53,326 nucleotides of DNA from Corynebacterium sp. HMSC04H06 (GTDB taxonomy: Bacteria; Actinomycetota; Actinomycetes; Mycobacteriales; Mycobacteriaceae), in assembly GCF_001815935.1 (NCBI RefSeq), contig NZ_KV823403.1:1-53326 (forward strand), written 5' to 3'. How positions within the stretch are numbered: the stretch's first letter is position 1; each line of letters opens with the position of its first letter. Position numbers and translations under genes: made by a program. Below, in pieces: positions 8,962 to 20,706 of this stretch. Under the pieces are notes generated by a model that was not told the DNA's origin, ran no database searches, and was given only the letters and a program-made list of their open reading frames with translations.

Positions 8962-9004
8962 ACCCGCGGGAGGCGGCGGCAATCGTGGCCGCGGCCCCGC
9001 GGGT
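8962..9004 (+). terminator. Candidate terminator downstream of the LGFP lipoprotein
   Basis: Perfect 9-bp outer stem (ACCCGCGGG / CCCGCGGGT) with a second inner GCGGC/GCCGC pairing, followed by only a short T-run (TTTA). Placed 38 bp after the lipoprotein stop. The weak U-tract lowers confidence. Confidence 0.5.
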
Positions 9005-9176
9005 TTAGTGATTGCTCAGGCAGGCGTGGCCGCGATGTCGCGGCTAGTTTGACTAAAGTTCATCTTTCACCCATGTAATTTCAACCTAGCCGGCCTACAT
9101 TGGGTGGTGTCCGCACGGGCCGGGCACCACTGGTTCGTGATTGACCGCCAATTTTTTAAGGGAGCACCTTAAAGCC

Positions 9177-10550
9177 ATGACCTATCCGACCACGACCTCC
9201 ATCCTTCCGCTTGCCGACGCCCACCTTGACGCCTCCGTCAAGACCAAGACTTACGTGCTGGATACTTCCGTGCTGTTGTCTGACCCTTGGGCGCTGAAGA
9301 AATTCGCCGAACACGACATCGTCTTGCCGGTTGTTGTTATTTCGGAGCTGGAAGGAAAACGTCATCACCCAGAGCTTGGCTGGTTCGCCCGCCAAGCTCT
9401 TCGGCATTTGGAGCAGCTGCGCGTCACCTATGACCACCTAGACCAGCCGGTCCCGGCTAACGAAGAGGGCGGCACCCTGCGTGTGGAGCTGAACCACCAA
9501 GACCAATCCCTTCTGCCGGCCGCCTTCCGCGGCCCGGAGGGGGACCACCGGATTCTGGCCTGCGCGCTCAACCTGGCGCACGAGGGCAAGGAGACCGTGC
9601 TGGTGACGAAGGACGTGCCGCTGCGCGTGAAGGCCGGCGCTGTGGGACTGCCTGCGGACGAGTACCACGCGCAGGACGTCGTGCTGACCGGGTACACCGG
9701 GATGGCGGACGCGGTCGTGCCGGGCGAGGTGATTGACGAACTCTATCGCGATGGGGAAGTCGTGATTGATGACGTGCGCACCCGCGAGGGCACACCGGTG
9801 GCCGAGCTGCCGGTGCACTGCGGCGTGAAGCTGTGGGCCGGCCAGCAGGCGGCGCTGGGGCGCGTGGCCGCGGACGGTTCCGTCCAGGTCGTGCGCGGGG
9901 ACGCCAACGCCTTCGGCCTGCAGGGCCGCTCGGCGGAGCAGCGAATCGCCCTGGACTTGTTGCTGGACAACTCCGTTGGGATCGTCTCCGTCGGCGGCCA
10001 CGCCGGCACCGGCAAGTCGGCGCTGGCGCTGTGCGCCGGGCTGGAGGCCGTGCTGGAGCGTGGCGAGCACCGCCGGATCGTGGTCTTCCGCCCGATGTAC
10101 GCGGTCGGCGGCCAGTCGCTGGGCTACTTGCCGGGCTCCGAATCGGAGAAGATGAACCCCTGGGCGCAGGCCGTCTACGACACCCTGGACGGGCTGGTCT
10201 CCGAAAACGTCATGGACGAAGTCCTTGACCGCGAGCTCATCGAGGTCCTCCCGCTGACCCATATCCGCGGCCGGTCCCTGCACGACTCCTTCGTCATCGT
10301 AGATGAGGCGCAGTCGCTGGAGCGTAACGTGCTCTTAACCGTGCTTTCTCGCCTGGGTCGCGGGTCGCGCGTCGTGCTTACCCACGACGTCGCCCAGCGC
10401 GACAACCTGCGCGTCGGGCGCCACGACGGCGTGCAGGCCGTCATCGAGAAGCTCAAGGGACATCAGCTCTTCGCACACGTGACCTTGCAGCGTTCTGAGC
10501 GTTCTGCCATCGCGGAACTGGTCACGGACTTGTTGGAAGGCGACCACTAA
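9177..10550 (+). CDS. phoH2: PhoH2: PIN-domain RNase fused to PhoH ATPase
   Basis: 457 residues. The N-terminal PIN domain (about 20-150) has the acidic-site motif YVLDTSVLL. The C-terminal PhoH ATPase (about 230-457) has Walker [14 protein letters not shown] and Walker [10 protein letters not shown]. PhoH2 proteins are sequence-specific, ATP-dependent RNA helicase/RNases. Synteny with glyA matches mycobacterial phoH2 (Rv1095). The ATG at 9177 follows a GGGAG sequence; an in-frame TTG at 9141 would add 12 residues. A candidate promoter lies upstream (TTGACT at 9049, TGTAAT at 9074). In mycobacteria a small antitoxin ORF precedes phoH2; I cannot identify a clear equivalent here. Confidence 0.92.
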   Translation: MTYPTTTSILPLADAHLDASVKTKTYVLDTSVLLSDPWALKKFAEHDIVLPVVVISELEGKRHHPELGWFARQALRHLEQLRVTYDHLDQPVPANEEGGTLRVELNHQDQSLLPAAFRGPEGDHRILACALNLAHEGKETVLVTKDVPLRVKAGAVGLPADEYHAQDVVLTGYTGMADAVVPGEVIDELYRDGEVVIDDVRTREGTPVAELPVHCGVKLWAGQQAALGRVAADGSVQVVRGDANAFGLQGRSAEQRIALDLLLDNSVGIVSVGGHAGTGKSALALCAGLEAVLERGEHRRIVVFRPMYAVGGQSLGYLPGSESEKMNPWAQAVYDTLDGLVSENVMDEVLDRELIEVLPLTHIRGRSLHDSFVIVDEAQSLERNVLLTVLSRLGRGSRVVLTHDVAQRDNLRVGRHDGVQAVIEKLKGHQLFAHVTLQRSERSAIAELVTDLLEGDH

Positions 10551-10631
10551 AGAAGCTGGTGAGCGCTTTATTCGCGGGTTTGTTAGAAGCCGACTGGCGC
10601 GAAAAAACAACTGCAAGGAATAATGGGCAGC

Positions 10632-11183
10632 ATGTCTAAAAAGTCGTTCAATATTCGTCCGTTCCGGACAAACGATTACCCGCAGATGATGCACATTTAC
10701 GAGGAGGGCCTGAACACGGGCCACGCCACGTATGAAACGACGGCATTGTCACTCGAGCAATTCACCAACGCCAAGATCTTGTCGACTGTTTTTGTTGCCG
10801 TCGAAGAAGACGATGACAACAAGGTGGTCGGCTGGGTTTCGGCCGCCCCGATTTCCTCCCGTTCCGTCTTCCACGGGGTGGTGGAAGACTCCATCTACGT
10901 CGATCCTTCGGCGCAGGGCCGTGGCGTGGCCGGGGCGTTGCTGGACAAGCTCATTGAGGTCTGCCAGGAGCTGCACAAGTGGGCCATCCACGCGTGGATC
11001 TTCCCGGAAAACACCGGCTCGGCCAAGCTGCACGAGTCCCGGGGCTTTGCCAAGGTAGGTACCTATTCCCACCTGGCGAAGATGACCTATGGCGAGCTCG
11101 CCGGGCAGTGGCGCGACACCGTCGTCTACGAAAAGCTGCTGCCCAAGCCGGATGCCTCGGGCACCGCGCCCGCTGAGGACTAG
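10632..11183 (+). CDS. GNAT family N-acetyltransferase (phosphinothricin acetyltransferase-like)
   Basis: 183 residues. Acetyl-CoA-dependent N-acetyltransferase fold: N-terminal FNIRPFRTNDYPQM strand-helix and motif A IYVDPSAQGRGVAGALL (acetyl-CoA pyrophosphate loop). A downstream HAWIFPENTGSAKLHESRGF segment is typical of the Pat/Bar-like subgroup, which acetylates phosphinothricin or methionine sulfone-type substrates. The real substrate is not predictable. AAGGA sits 12 nt before the ATG at 10632; the ATG at 10623 is too close to it. A strong terminator follows. Confidence 0.85.
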   Translation: MSKKSFNIRPFRTNDYPQMMHIYEEGLNTGHATYETTALSLEQFTNAKILSTVFVAVEEDDDNKVVGWVSAAPISSRSVFHGVVEDSIYVDPSAQGRGVAGALLDKLIEVCQELHKWAIHAWIFPENTGSAKLHESRGFAKVGTYSHLAKMTYGELAGQWRDTVVYEKLLPKPDASGTAPAED

Positions 11184-11209
11184 CTCCGCTCAACCGCAAC
11201 TGCACGCAG

Positions 11210-11246
11210 CGCGTCCCTACCTTTGGTAGGGGCGCGTTTTGTTTTT
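11210..11246 (+). terminator. Intrinsic terminator of the acetyltransferase gene
   Basis: A 12-bp stem (CGCGTCCCTACC pairing with GGTAGGGGCGCG) with a TTT loop, followed directly by TTTTGTTTTT. A textbook Rho-independent terminator. Confidence 0.92.
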
Positions 11247-11268
11247 AGTACTTGCTGGAAGGGAAGCG

Positions 11269-11327
11269 AAAAACACAATGGCCACCCCTCGCCGCGGCTG
11301 GAAGAAGGTGCGGCGAGAGGTGGCCAT
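11269..11327 (-). terminator. Intrinsic terminator of the DHA2 transporter gene
   Basis: An 18-bp stem with one mismatch (ATGGCCACCCCTCGCCGC against its complement) and a 14-nt loop lies downstream of the minus-strand transporter. On that strand it runs into TGTGTTTTT. It is placed back-to-back with the plus-strand terminator at 11210. Confidence 0.85.
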
Positions 11328-11353
11328 CGTTGGCATGGGAGTAGGTAAGGGGT

Positions 11354-13530
<2,177 letters not shown>

Positions 13531-13536
<6 letters not shown>

Positions 13537-13579
13537 GGAGTGCAACTTTACACGTGGTGTAAGTTTGCACCAAGTGCAA
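13531..13579. promoter_or_regulatory. Three tandem 15-bp palindromic operators (TetR-type)
   Basis: Three perfect palindromes of form TTRCAC-N3-GTGYAA occur at 13531-13545 (TTGCACGGAGTGCAA), 13548-13562 (TTACACGTGGTGTAA) and 13565-13579 (TTGCACCAAGTGCAA). Start-to-start spacing is exactly 17 bp. They lie immediately at the start of the tetR-family gene and nowhere in its coding body. The outer two have identical arms and the central one differs at a single symmetrical position. Binding by the adjacent repressor is inferred. Confidence 0.8.
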
Positions 13580-13634
13580 GTAATATGATTTCTGAAGAAT
13601 TCTTGGCCGAGAGTGGCCGGCATTACCCATCGGT

Positions 13635-14162
13635 CTATTCGGCGGTCAGCGTGCCTAGGACCAAGGCGGCATCGGCAGCCGGCTCAAGCGGGGTATAGGT
13701 CGCGCGTAAGCCGTTGCCGGTGGACTCAAAAGCCCAGGTTCCCTCCGCTTCGCACCGCCCGACGAGGGTCTCGGCGTCGAAGGAGACGCGGGAGCCGTCG
13801 GCCACCGGATCGAAAAGGTAGACTTGGCAGTTCTGGTCCGGGTAGGTCACGATCCCGGTCTGCCCGGTCAGCGCGGCCACCGCGGTCCAGGCCCCCTCGG
13901 GGGAGCCTTCCTCGCTCAGTGAGCCGTAAAACATGCCGCGGGCCGCGGCTGAGTCTGGTTCGGCGTCGAGTTCGAAGCTGCCGCCCGTGCCGTCGTGGGC
14001 AGAGGGGAGGGAAAACGGTTCCGGCTCGCTGGGGGACGGCCTGAAGAAGTAAGCCGTAATGGCGGCGAGCAGCGCGAGCGCTATCACGGACACCCCGGCG
14101 AAGATGAGGCGGCGGCCGGTGCGGCGGGACTCGCGGTAGCGCGTGAAGGTGTCGGCAGGCAT
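13635..14162 (-). CDS. Membrane-anchored extracytoplasmic protein of unknown function
   Basis: 175 residues. A basic cytoplasmic N-terminus (RYRESRRTGRR) precedes one transmembrane helix (about 18-40, LIFAGVSVIALALLAAITAYFF). A Ser/Pro/Glu linker and a predicted extracytoplasmic domain of about 115 residues follow, with two Cys (DQNCQV and VGRCEA) that could pair. Repeated Gly/Thr-Trp segments (GAWTAV, GTWAFE) suggest a small beta-rich fold. No family recognised. It lies just downstream of fum on the same strand, behind fum's terminator. Confidence 0.7.
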   Translation of the reverse strand: MPADTFTRYRESRRTGRRLIFAGVSVIALALLAAITAYFFRPSPSEPEPFSLPSAHDGTGGSFELDAEPDSAAARGMFYGSLSEEGSPEGAWTAVAALTGQTGIVTYPDQNCQVYLFDPVADGSRVSFDAETLVGRCEAEGTWAFESTGNGLRATYTPLEPAADAALVLGTLTAE

Positions 14163-14174
14163 GGCAAAAGCATA

Positions 14175-14213
14175 ACGCCTCCCGTCGGTCCTAGGGGGAC
14201 CGGTGGGAGGCGT
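14175..14213 (-). terminator. Intrinsic terminator of fum
   Basis: A 17-bp stem with one mismatch (ACGCCTCCCGTCGGTCC against its complement) and a TAGGG-type loop lies just past the fum stop on the minus strand. It is followed on that strand by TATGCTTTTG, so the T-run is interrupted. Confidence 0.72.
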
Positions 14214-14241
14214 GGGTGGGTGGGAAAGCCCTAGGGGAATC

Positions 14242-15642
14242 TTAGAAGTTGTCGCGATCGGTGTTGGCCATGTCCAACACGTTCAGGCGACGGTCGAGCT
14301 CCTCCTCCGTGAGGTTCTCGCCGTCGACGAAGCCCAGATCAATGACGGCCTCGCGCACGGTGATCTTCTCGTTCAGAGCGTGCTTGGCGGCCTTCGCGGC
14401 GTTCTCGTAGCCGATGGCGGAGTTCAGGGGGGTGACAATCGAGGTAGAAGACTCAGCGAAGGTCTTCATGCGCTCCTCGTTGGCGGTGATGCCGTCAACG
14501 CACTTCTCGGCGAAAACGCGGCCGGTGTTGGCCAGCAGGCGGGCGGATTCCAGCACGTTACGCGCCATCATCGGGATGAAGACGTTGAGCTCGAACTGGC
14601 CCTGGGAACCGCCGAAGGCAACGGCGGCGTCGTTGCCGATGACCTGGGCGGAGACCTGGGTGGCGGTCTCACACAGGACCGGGTTGACCTTGCCCGGCAT
14701 AATCGACGAGCCCGGCTGCAGATCCTTCAAGTGTATCTCGGACAGGCCGGTCAGCGGGCCGGAGCCCATCAGGCGGATGTCGTTGGCAATCTTATACAGG
14801 CTCACGGCCACGGTGCGCATGGCGCCGGAGAACTCCACTAGGGAGTCGCGGGCAGCCTGCGCCTCGAAGTGATTGTGGGCCTCCTGCAGTTCTTCCAGAC
14901 CGGTGAGCTTTTTAAGCTCCTCGGTGACCTTCGCGCCGAAGTCGGCGGAGGTGTTCAGGCCGGTGCCGGTGGCGGTGCCGCCGATGGCCAGCTCGCCCAA
15001 GCGCGGCAGGGTGGCCTTGATTCGCTCGATCCCGAGCTCAATCTGGCGGGCGTAGCCGCCGAACTCCTGGCCCAGGGTGACCGGGGTGGCGTCCATGAGG
15101 TGGGTACGACCGGACTTGACGACGCCCTTCCACTCCTGGGCCTTCTTGGTCAGGGACTCGTGCAGAACCTCCAAGCCCGGGATGAGGTCGTTGACAGCCT
15201 CGTAGGTAGCCGCCACGTGGGTGGCCGTCGGGAAGGTGTCGTTGGAGGACTGGCCCATGTTGACGTGGTCGTTCGGGTGGACCTCGACGCCGGCCTTCGC
15301 TGCCAGGGAGGCGATGCCCTCGTTGGTGTTCATGTTGGACGACGTGCCGGAGCCGGTCTGGAAAACGTCGATCGGGAAGGCGTCGTCGTGCTGGTTGTCA
15401 GCAATCTCCTTGGCGGCGGCGATGATGGCGTCAGCCTTATCCGCATCCAGGGCGCCGGAGTCCTTGTTGACCTGGGCGCAGGCTGCCTTCAGAAGGCCCA
15501 GGGCGCGGATCTGGGCGGACTCGAGACCACGGCCGGAAATCGGGAAGTTGTCCACCGCGCGCTGGGTCTGGGCGCGCCACAGGGCGTCCTTCGGGACCTG
15601 AACTTCACCCATCGTGTCGTGTTCGATGCGGTACTCAGTCAT
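14242..15642 (-). CDS. fum: Class II fumarate hydratase
   Basis: 466 residues, the normal FumC size. Catalyses reversible hydration of fumarate to malate in the TCA cycle; oxygen-stable and free of iron-sulfur clusters. Motifs: [19 protein letters not shown], the [17 protein letters not shown] region, and the superfamily signature [11 protein letters not shown] containing the catalytic Ser loop. The frame extends further upstream, but [17 protein letters not shown] is the conserved N-terminus and GACGAGG precedes it. Order fum-glpX-DUF4245 matches mycobacteria (Rv1098c-Rv1100). Confidence 0.96.
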   Translation of the reverse strand: MTEYRIEHDTMGEVQVPKDALWRAQTQRAVDNFPISGRGLESAQIRALGLLKAACAQVNKDSGALDADKADAIIAAAKEIADNQHDDAFPIDVFQTGSGTSSNMNTNEGIASLAAKAGVEVHPNDHVNMGQSSNDTFPTATHVAATYEAVNDLIPGLEVLHESLTKKAQEWKGVVKSGRTHLMDATPVTLGQEFGGYARQIELGIERIKATLPRLGELAIGGTATGTGLNTSADFGAKVTEELKKLTGLEELQEAHNHFEAQAARDSLVEFSGAMRTVAVSLYKIANDIRLMGSGPLTGLSEIHLKDLQPGSSIMPGKVNPVLCETATQVSAQVIGNDAAVAFGGSQGQFELNVFIPMMARNVLESARLLANTGRVFAEKCVDGITANEERMKTFAESSTSIVTPLNSAIGYENAAKAAKHALNEKITVREAVIDLGFVDGENLTEEELDRRLNVLDMANTDRDNF

Positions 15643-15756
15643 GTAAACCTCGTCTTCCTTAAGTTGGATTAATTGAGCTGTTGAAAACTGCGTTACAGCC
15701 ACCTTCCAGTATGACAAAAAGCACGCCGGAGGGTGGCTGTGATGAGTATGTCCGGT

Positions 15757-16776
15757 TTATTCGTTCGGATCCGAGTAGTCGACCACGGAGTATTCCCGCA
15801 GCTTGGGCATCTGGTGGATCGAGTCGATGTAGCGGATGGTGCCCGACTTCGAGCGCATCACCAGCGAGCGGGTGGTGGCCGAGTGGGCGCGGTAGGACAC
15901 GCCGCGCAGCATGTCGCCGTTGGTCACGCCGGTCGCGGCGAAATAGCAGTTCTCGGAGGAGACCAGGTCATCATTGGTCAGCACGCGGTCTAGGTCGTGG
16001 CCCGCGGCCTTGGCCTTCTCCGCCTCCTGCTCGTCCTTCGGCCACAGCTGGCCCTGGATCTCGCCGCCCATACACTTCATGGCGCAGGCGGTGATGATGC
16101 CCTCCGGGGTGCCGCCGATGCCCATCATGATGTCGATGGAGTTGCCGTCCTGGGCGGCCGCGATGGCGCCGGCGACGTCGCCGTCCATGATGAGGCGTAC
16201 CTTCGCGCCGGCGGTGCGGATCTGGGAGATCAGATCATCGTGGCGCGGGCGGTCCAGGACCACGACGGTGATGTCCGCCGGGCGCAGGTTCTTGGCCTTG
16301 GCCACGGCGTTGATGTTGTCTTCGACGGAGGCGCTGATGTCGATGTGCCCCTTGGCCTCCGGGCCGACGGCGATTTTCTTCATGTAGAACACAGCCGAAG
16401 GGTCGTACATGGTGCCGCGCTCGGCAGCGGCGATGACGGAGATAGCGTTCGGGCGGCCCTCGGCCATCAGGCGGGTGCCGTCGACCGGATCCACCGCGAT
16501 GTCCATCGCCGGGCCCTCGCCGGTGCCGACCTCCTCGCCGTTGAAGAGCATGGGGGCCTCGTCCTTTTCGCCCTCGCCGATGACCACGACGCCCTCCATG
16601 GATACGGAGTTGATGAGCTTGCGCATCGCGTCCACGGCGGCGCCGTCACCTTCGTTCTTCTGTCCGCGGCCGACCCACCGGCCCGAAGCCAGGGCGGCGG
16701 CTTCGGTCACCCGCACCAGCTCCATGGCTAGGTTGCGATCTGGTGCCTCCGGGGTTCCAGCGTGAGAATTCGACAT
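15757..16776 (-). CDS. glpX: Class II fructose-1,6-bisphosphatase
   Basis: 339 residues. Hydrolyses fructose 1,6-bisphosphate to fructose 6-phosphate, the essential gluconeogenic step in actinobacteria, which usually lack the class I enzyme. GlpX motifs: metal-binding [10 protein letters not shown] and DPVDGTRL, and the phosphate-binding [10 protein letters not shown]. The chosen ATG ([15 protein letters not shown]) has AAGGAAGG about 11 nt upstream; a longer frame exists but is not family-like. Transcribed toward fum with 114 bp between, so possibly separate units. Confidence 0.95.
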   Translation of the reverse strand: MSNSHAGTPEAPDRNLAMELVRVTEAAALASGRWVGRGQKNEGDGAAVDAMRKLINSVSMEGVVVIGEGEKDEAPMLFNGEEVGTGEGPAMDIAVDPVDGTRLMAEGRPNAISVIAAAERGTMYDPSAVFYMKKIAVGPEAKGHIDISASVEDNINAVAKAKNLRPADITVVVLDRPRHDDLISQIRTAGAKVRLIMDGDVAGAIAAAQDGNSIDIMMGIGGTPEGIITACAMKCMGGEIQGQLWPKDEQEAEKAKAAGHDLDRVLTNDDLVSSENCYFAATGVTNGDMLRGVSYRAHSATTRSLVMRSKSGTIRYIDSIHQMPKLREYSVVDYSDPNE

Positions 16777-16982
16777 CGAGGAGATTACCTTCCTTTTAAT
16801 GCTGTGAGGATGTGAAAAATATCCACCCTCTATTATCCACGCCGATAGCCATTTCCACCCGCAGTACGCCCCACCTGTGGGCAAACGCCCCCGAAAGTGG
16901 GAAGAACCGCGCCAGGCGGCGGATGTAGGGGGCCGGGCAGAGGGTTTTTCTTATCGCGTTGCCAACTGCCATACTGGAGGGC

Positions 16983-17579
16983 GTGGCTGCAGAGAATAAA
17001 CCCAAGCTTTTCGAGGGCGGCAAGGACATGATCCTGTCGCTGGGCGTAACCGTCATCGCGATGTTGGCGGTCGTCGGCGCGACCGGCCTGTGCACGGTCA
17101 ACCCGGAGGATTCGCCGCATGCCGAGGTCACCGAGGTGGACGCGGAGAACTTCCTGCGCATGGAGACCCAGGCCACCGGCGTGCCGGCCCGCCTGCCGCA
17201 GCTGCCCGACGGCTGGTACGCCAACTCCGCCCGCCGCGGCCAGGTGGCCGGCGAGCCGGCCCCCGTCGTCGGCTTCGTCACCGCCGAAAAGGGCTACCTC
17301 CAGGCCACCCAGACCACCGTCGGATACGACGAGGCCCGCCGCGGCTACGACGGCAACTACCGCGAGTTGACTGACACCACGGAGATAGGCGGCCAGACCG
17401 TGGAGATCTACACCAGCGACGACAACGACGTCCGCGACCTGTGGGCCGCCGACCTAGGCGACGTGCGGCTCATGGTCTCCGGTTCTGCTAACGATGCCGA
17501 CTACCGCACCCTCATTTCTGCCATCCTGGCCGCCAAGCCCGTCGCCGAGGCGTCCGCGTCTAGCGGCGAGCAAAGGTAA
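16983..17579 (+). CDS. DUF4245 membrane-anchored protein
   Basis: 198 residues. One N-terminal transmembrane helix (about 16-38, MILSLGVTVIAMLAVVGATGL) is followed by an extracytoplasmic domain of about 155 residues. Motifs LPDGWYANSAR and GFVTAEKGYLQATQT fit the DUF4245 family, and position beside glpX matches Rv1100. Start is GTG at 16983 with CATACT 7 nt before it, indicating a leaderless mRNA. The last 20 bp overlap the convergent minus-strand gene. Function unknown. Confidence 0.82.
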   Translation: MAAENKPKLFEGGKDMILSLGVTVIAMLAVVGATGLCTVNPEDSPHAEVTEVDAENFLRMETQATGVPARLPQLPDGWYANSARRGQVAGEPAPVVGFVTAEKGYLQATQTTVGYDEARRGYDGNYRELTDTTEIGGQTVEIYTSDDNDVRDLWAADLGDVRLMVSGSANDADYRTLISAILAAKPVAEASASSGEQR

Positions 17580-17919
17580 CGGTCTCCAGCCGGTCGGTAA
17601 ATTCCACGCTCACACCCGGGCCCTGGGCCAGCTGAGCTAGCTCGTTCTGGGTCAGCCCGGTCAGCTTCTCCTTGGCCTGGAAGACATCGATCTTCTCCCG
17701 GCTCAGGTGGGGCTTGACGATGACGTCCGCGACGCCGCCATCCTCAAAGGTCAGCGCGACCGCGCCGTTGAAATAGCTGATGACGTCGCCGGCGGCTTGG
17801 TGGGCCGGGCCGAAGAATTCTTCGACCAGCGCTCGGGAATCACCAAAAAAGATCGCCCCGGCCGATCCGGAGGCGGAGACGAAGTCGACGCGTTCGCCCG
17901 GGTAACCATAAATCTGCAA
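17560..17919 (-). CDS. Hypothetical protein
   Basis: 119 residues, soluble, no signal peptide. It opens MQIYGYPGERVDF and contains a Gly/Ala-rich strand (SGSAGAIFFGDSRALVEEFFG) and a short helical C-terminus (LTQNELAQLAQGPG). It starts at TTG with AAAGG 9 nt upstream. Its 3' end overlaps the convergent DUF4245 gene by 20 bp. No family recognised. Codon use looks normal for the region, which supports a real gene. Confidence 0.6.
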   Translation of the reverse strand: MQIYGYPGERVDFVSASGSAGAIFFGDSRALVEEFFGPAHQAAGDVISYFNGAVALTFEDGGVADVIVKPHLSREKIDVFQAKEKLTGLTQNELAQLAQGPGVSVEFTDRLETVTFARR

Positions 17920-17980
17920 CGTGGTGCCTTTCTATCTTCTCTAACTAGCTAGCTTTACAGGTTCACGTATTAGCGCGGGC

Positions 17981-18262
17981 CTATCCCGCCGGGGAAGACG
18001 GGTCCTCGCCCTGCGCCTCCGGGTCGTTGCCCAGCGCCTTTTCCACGCGGCGGGCGGCGCCGTCGAGGTGCGACTCGCAGGCCTTGGCAAGGGCCTCGCC
18101 GCGTTCCCAGTATTTCAGCGACTCGTCCAGGCTCATCTGGCCGAGCTCCAAAATCTTGACGGTCTCGATGAGCTCGTCGCGGGCTTGCTCGTAGGTCAGG
18201 TTCTCCACGGGCGGGAAAGCGTCGTCGCCGGCCTGGCCGGTGCCGATGGTGTCTTCGTTCAT
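17981..18262 (-). CDS. xseB: Exodeoxyribonuclease VII small subunit
   Basis: 93 residues. Pfam-type XseB helical hairpin: [21 protein letters not shown], then [22 protein letters not shown]. The small subunits decorate XseA and are needed for the single-strand DNA exonuclease used in mismatch repair and recombination. It lies 50 bp downstream of xseA on the same strand. The acidic C-terminal tail is typical of actinobacterial versions. Confidence 0.92.
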   Translation of the reverse strand: MNEDTIGTGQAGDDAFPPVENLTYEQARDELIETVKILELGQMSLDESLKYWERGEALAKACESHLDGAARRVEKALGNDPEAQGEDPSSPAG

Positions 18263-18312
18263 GCTGGTCTGCCTTTCTTAGTGGGGCGTAAGTTGCGGTA
18301 TTTAGGTTCTGG

Positions 18313-19554
18313 CTAGTCGGCCGGCTTGGCGGCCATCGCCGCGGCGGTGACGGAACCGTCGGCAACGCGGATGCGCAGCTGCGAGCCGGGCGGGGACTGC
18401 TGGTAGGAGGTGACCACCTCGGGCCCGCTGCCGTCGCGGGGCACGACCTGGACCACGGAGTACCCGCGCTGCAGGGTTGCTGCCGGCCCGAGCGCCGAGA
18501 CCTGGGCGCGCAGCGCGCTGACCCGGTTGTTTTCGCGGTCCAGCAGGTAATTGACGTCGCGGCGCATGGTGGCGCGAGCGCGGTCGATCTCCTCGCGGCG
18601 TGCGGTGATCGGGGAGAGGGGATCGGCCAGCACCGGGCGCGAGCGGATATTGGCCAGGCCGCGACGCTGGTTGTCCACCCAGCCCCGCAGCGCTCCGGCC
18701 ATGCGCTGGCGGGTCTCGTTGATCAGCGCCTTTTCCTCCATGACGTCGGGCACGACGCGTTTGGCCGCGTCGGTTGGGGTAGCCGCCCGCAGGTCGGCCA
18801 CGTTGTCGAGCACCGGGCTGTCCGGCTCGTGGCCGATGGCGGAGACCACCGGGGTGGCCGCGGCCGCCACGGCACGCTGCAGGGCCTCCTCGGAAAACGG
18901 CAGCAGGTCCTCGACCGAGCCGCCGCCGCGGGCGATGATGATGACGTCTACCTCCGGATCCCGGTCCAGCTGCTGCAGGGCGTCGATGACCTCCGGGACC
19001 GTGGAGCGGCCCTGCACGGCCGTGTTGATGACCCGGAACTGGACGGCGGGCCAGCGGGCCTGGGCCACGGAGATGACGTCGCGTTCGGCCGCCGAGCCGC
19101 GGCCGGTAATCAGGCCGACCTTGCCCGGCAGGTAGGGCAGGCGCTTCTTGCGGGCCGGATCGAAAAGCCCCTCGGCGGCCAGCTGCTTGCGCAACATCTC
19201 GATGCGGGCGAGCAGCTCACCCAAGCCGACGTGGCGGATTTCTGTGGTCCACAGCGAAAAGCTGCCGCGGCCGGCGTAGAAGGCCGGTTTGCCGCGGATG
19301 ATGACACGGTCGCCGTCCTTGAGCGGGGTCGGCAGGGAGCGGATCAGGTGGGTGGGGCAGGTGAGCTGTACGGACTTTTCCTGCTCGACGTCGCGCAGGG
19401 TCAGGTAGGAAAGCTTCCAGGTGTTCTTGACGTTGATCTGGGTCAGCTGGCCCTCGACCCAGAGGAAGCCTAGCCGCTCGATCCATCCTTTGACTTGGTC
19501 ATTGACCTTGCCCACCGGCCACGGAGTATCCGGGGTATTCGCCGGTGCGTTCAT
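18313..19554 (-). CDS. xseA: Exodeoxyribonuclease VII large subunit
   Basis: 413 residues. N-terminal OB-fold (about 15-115, [19 protein letters not shown] region) binds ssDNA. The catalytic core carries [13 protein letters not shown] and the highly conserved [18 protein letters not shown], then [20 protein letters not shown] with the catalytic Asp and His. The C-terminal half is the long coiled coil that XseB binds. It heads an xseA-xseB operon as in mycobacteria (Rv1108c-Rv1107c). Divergent from ispH. Confidence 0.95.
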   Translation of the reverse strand: MNAPANTPDTPWPVGKVNDQVKGWIERLGFLWVEGQLTQINVKNTWKLSYLTLRDVEQEKSVQLTCPTHLIRSLPTPLKDGDRVIIRGKPAFYAGRGSFSLWTTEIRHVGLGELLARIEMLRKQLAAEGLFDPARKKRLPYLPGKVGLITGRGSAAERDVISVAQARWPAVQFRVINTAVQGRSTVPEVIDALQQLDRDPEVDVIIIARGGGSVEDLLPFSEEALQRAVAAAATPVVSAIGHEPDSPVLDNVADLRAATPTDAAKRVVPDVMEEKALINETRQRMAGALRGWVDNQRRGLANIRSRPVLADPLSPITARREEIDRARATMRRDVNYLLDRENNRVSALRAQVSALGPAATLQRGYSVVQVVPRDGSGPEVVTSYQQSPPGSQLRIRVADGSVTAAAMAAKPAD

Positions 19555-19639
19555 GTGTGAGCTTCCTCCCGTTCTGCCGTGATTATAGGCGTTTGCACCC
19601 AGTCTATTGTTTTGCAGTGGATTTCGTTATTCTGGGGGC

Positions 19640-20626
19640 ATGACTGATGCTGGAAAGAATGTGCTTCTCGCGGCCCCGCGCGGGTACTGCGCCGGTGTGG
19701 ACCGCGCGGTGGAGACGGTAGAGAAGGCGCTGGAGAAATACGGCGCCCCTATTTACGTGCGCAAGCAGATCGTGCACAACCGCTACGTGGTGGAATCCCT
19801 GGCCGAGCGCGGGGTGGTCTTCGTCGACGAGGCATCGGAGGCCCCCGAGGGTGCGCACCTGGTTTTCTCGGCACACGGCATTTCTCCGGCCGTCCGGCAG
19901 GAGTCCCAGCAGCGCCGCCAGCTGACCCTGGACGCGACCTGCCCGCTGGTGACCAAGGTGCACAAGGAGGTCCAGCGTTTCGAGCGCGACGGCTACCACA
20001 TCCTTTTGGTGGGCCATAAGGGCCACGAGGAGGTCGAAGGCACCGCCGGCGAGGCCCCGGAGATTACCCACCTGGTCGACGGCGTGGAAGGCGTGGCGGA
20101 GCTGCCGGAGTTCCTCCACGACGAAAAGCTCGTGTGGCTGTCCCAGACCACCCTGTCGGTCGATGAGACCATCACCATCGTCAACAAGCTGCGCGAGCGC
20201 TTCCCACACTTGGAGAACCCGCCGTCAGACGATATCTGTTACGCCACGCAGAACCGCCAGGAGTCGGTGAAGGCCATCGCCCCAAAGTGTGACCTGATGA
20301 TCGTGGTCGGCTCCCGCAACTCCTCGAACTCGGTCCGCCTGGTTGAGGTGGCTCTGGACGCGGGCGCTAAGGAATCGCACCTGATCGACTTCGCTAAGGA
20401 GATTGACGAGTCCTGGCTGGATGGCGTGCAGACCGTCGGCGTGACCTGTGGTGCCTCCGTGCCGGAGCTGCTGGTCCGCGAGGTGCTCGAGTACCTCGAC
20501 GAGCGCGGCTACAGCGACGTCGAACAGGTCACCACGACCACCGAGACCATCCAGTTCGCCCTCCCGCGCGAACTGCGCCCGGCTCGCACCAAGGCGGCCC
20601 AGGAAACCGCGGCCAACCAGTCTTAA
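19640..20626 (+). CDS. ispH: 4-hydroxy-3-methylbut-2-enyl diphosphate reductase
   Basis: 328 residues. Last step of the MEP isoprenoid pathway: reduces HMBPP to IPP and DMAPP using a 4Fe-4S cluster. Three cluster Cys are in [18 protein letters not shown] and VTCGASVPE; substrate-binding His are in QIVHNRYVV and FSAHGI, with the catalytic Glu in the GHEEVEG region. ATG 19640 has TATTCT 6 nt before it, suggesting a leaderless start, while a GGGGG run could also act weakly as a ribosome site. Feeds the prenyl transferase encoded at 3798. Confidence 0.96.
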   Translation: MTDAGKNVLLAAPRGYCAGVDRAVETVEKALEKYGAPIYVRKQIVHNRYVVESLAERGVVFVDEASEAPEGAHLVFSAHGISPAVRQESQQRRQLTLDATCPLVTKVHKEVQRFERDGYHILLVGHKGHEEVEGTAGEAPEITHLVDGVEGVAELPEFLHDEKLVWLSQTTLSVDETITIVNKLRERFPHLENPPSDDICYATQNRQESVKAIAPKCDLMIVVGSRNSSNSVRLVEVALDAGAKESHLIDFAKEIDESWLDGVQTVGVTCGASVPELLVREVLEYLDERGYSDVEQVTTTTETIQFALPRELRPARTKAAQETAANQS

Positions 20627-20661
20627 ACCCCGCCTCCCCACAACCGGGGCACGATTAAAGC

Positions 20662-20703
20662 GGCGAGGCGGTCACGTGAAAAGGATGTGACCGCCTCGCC
20701 TTT
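20662..20703. terminator. Bidirectional terminator between ispH and the DUF6542 gene
   Basis: A perfect 14-bp stem (GGCGAGGCGGTCAC and its complement) with an 11-nt loop, followed by TTT on the plus strand and CTTTAAT on the minus strand. It sits between two convergent genes. Confidence 0.82.
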
Positions 20704-20706
20704 CGC

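Noticed and set aside
15695..15740. Inverted repeat ACAGCCACC/GGTGGCTGT between fum and glpX as a terminator
   Set aside because: The loop is long and the T-run falls inside the loop, so it does not make a normal intrinsic terminator; too weak to list.
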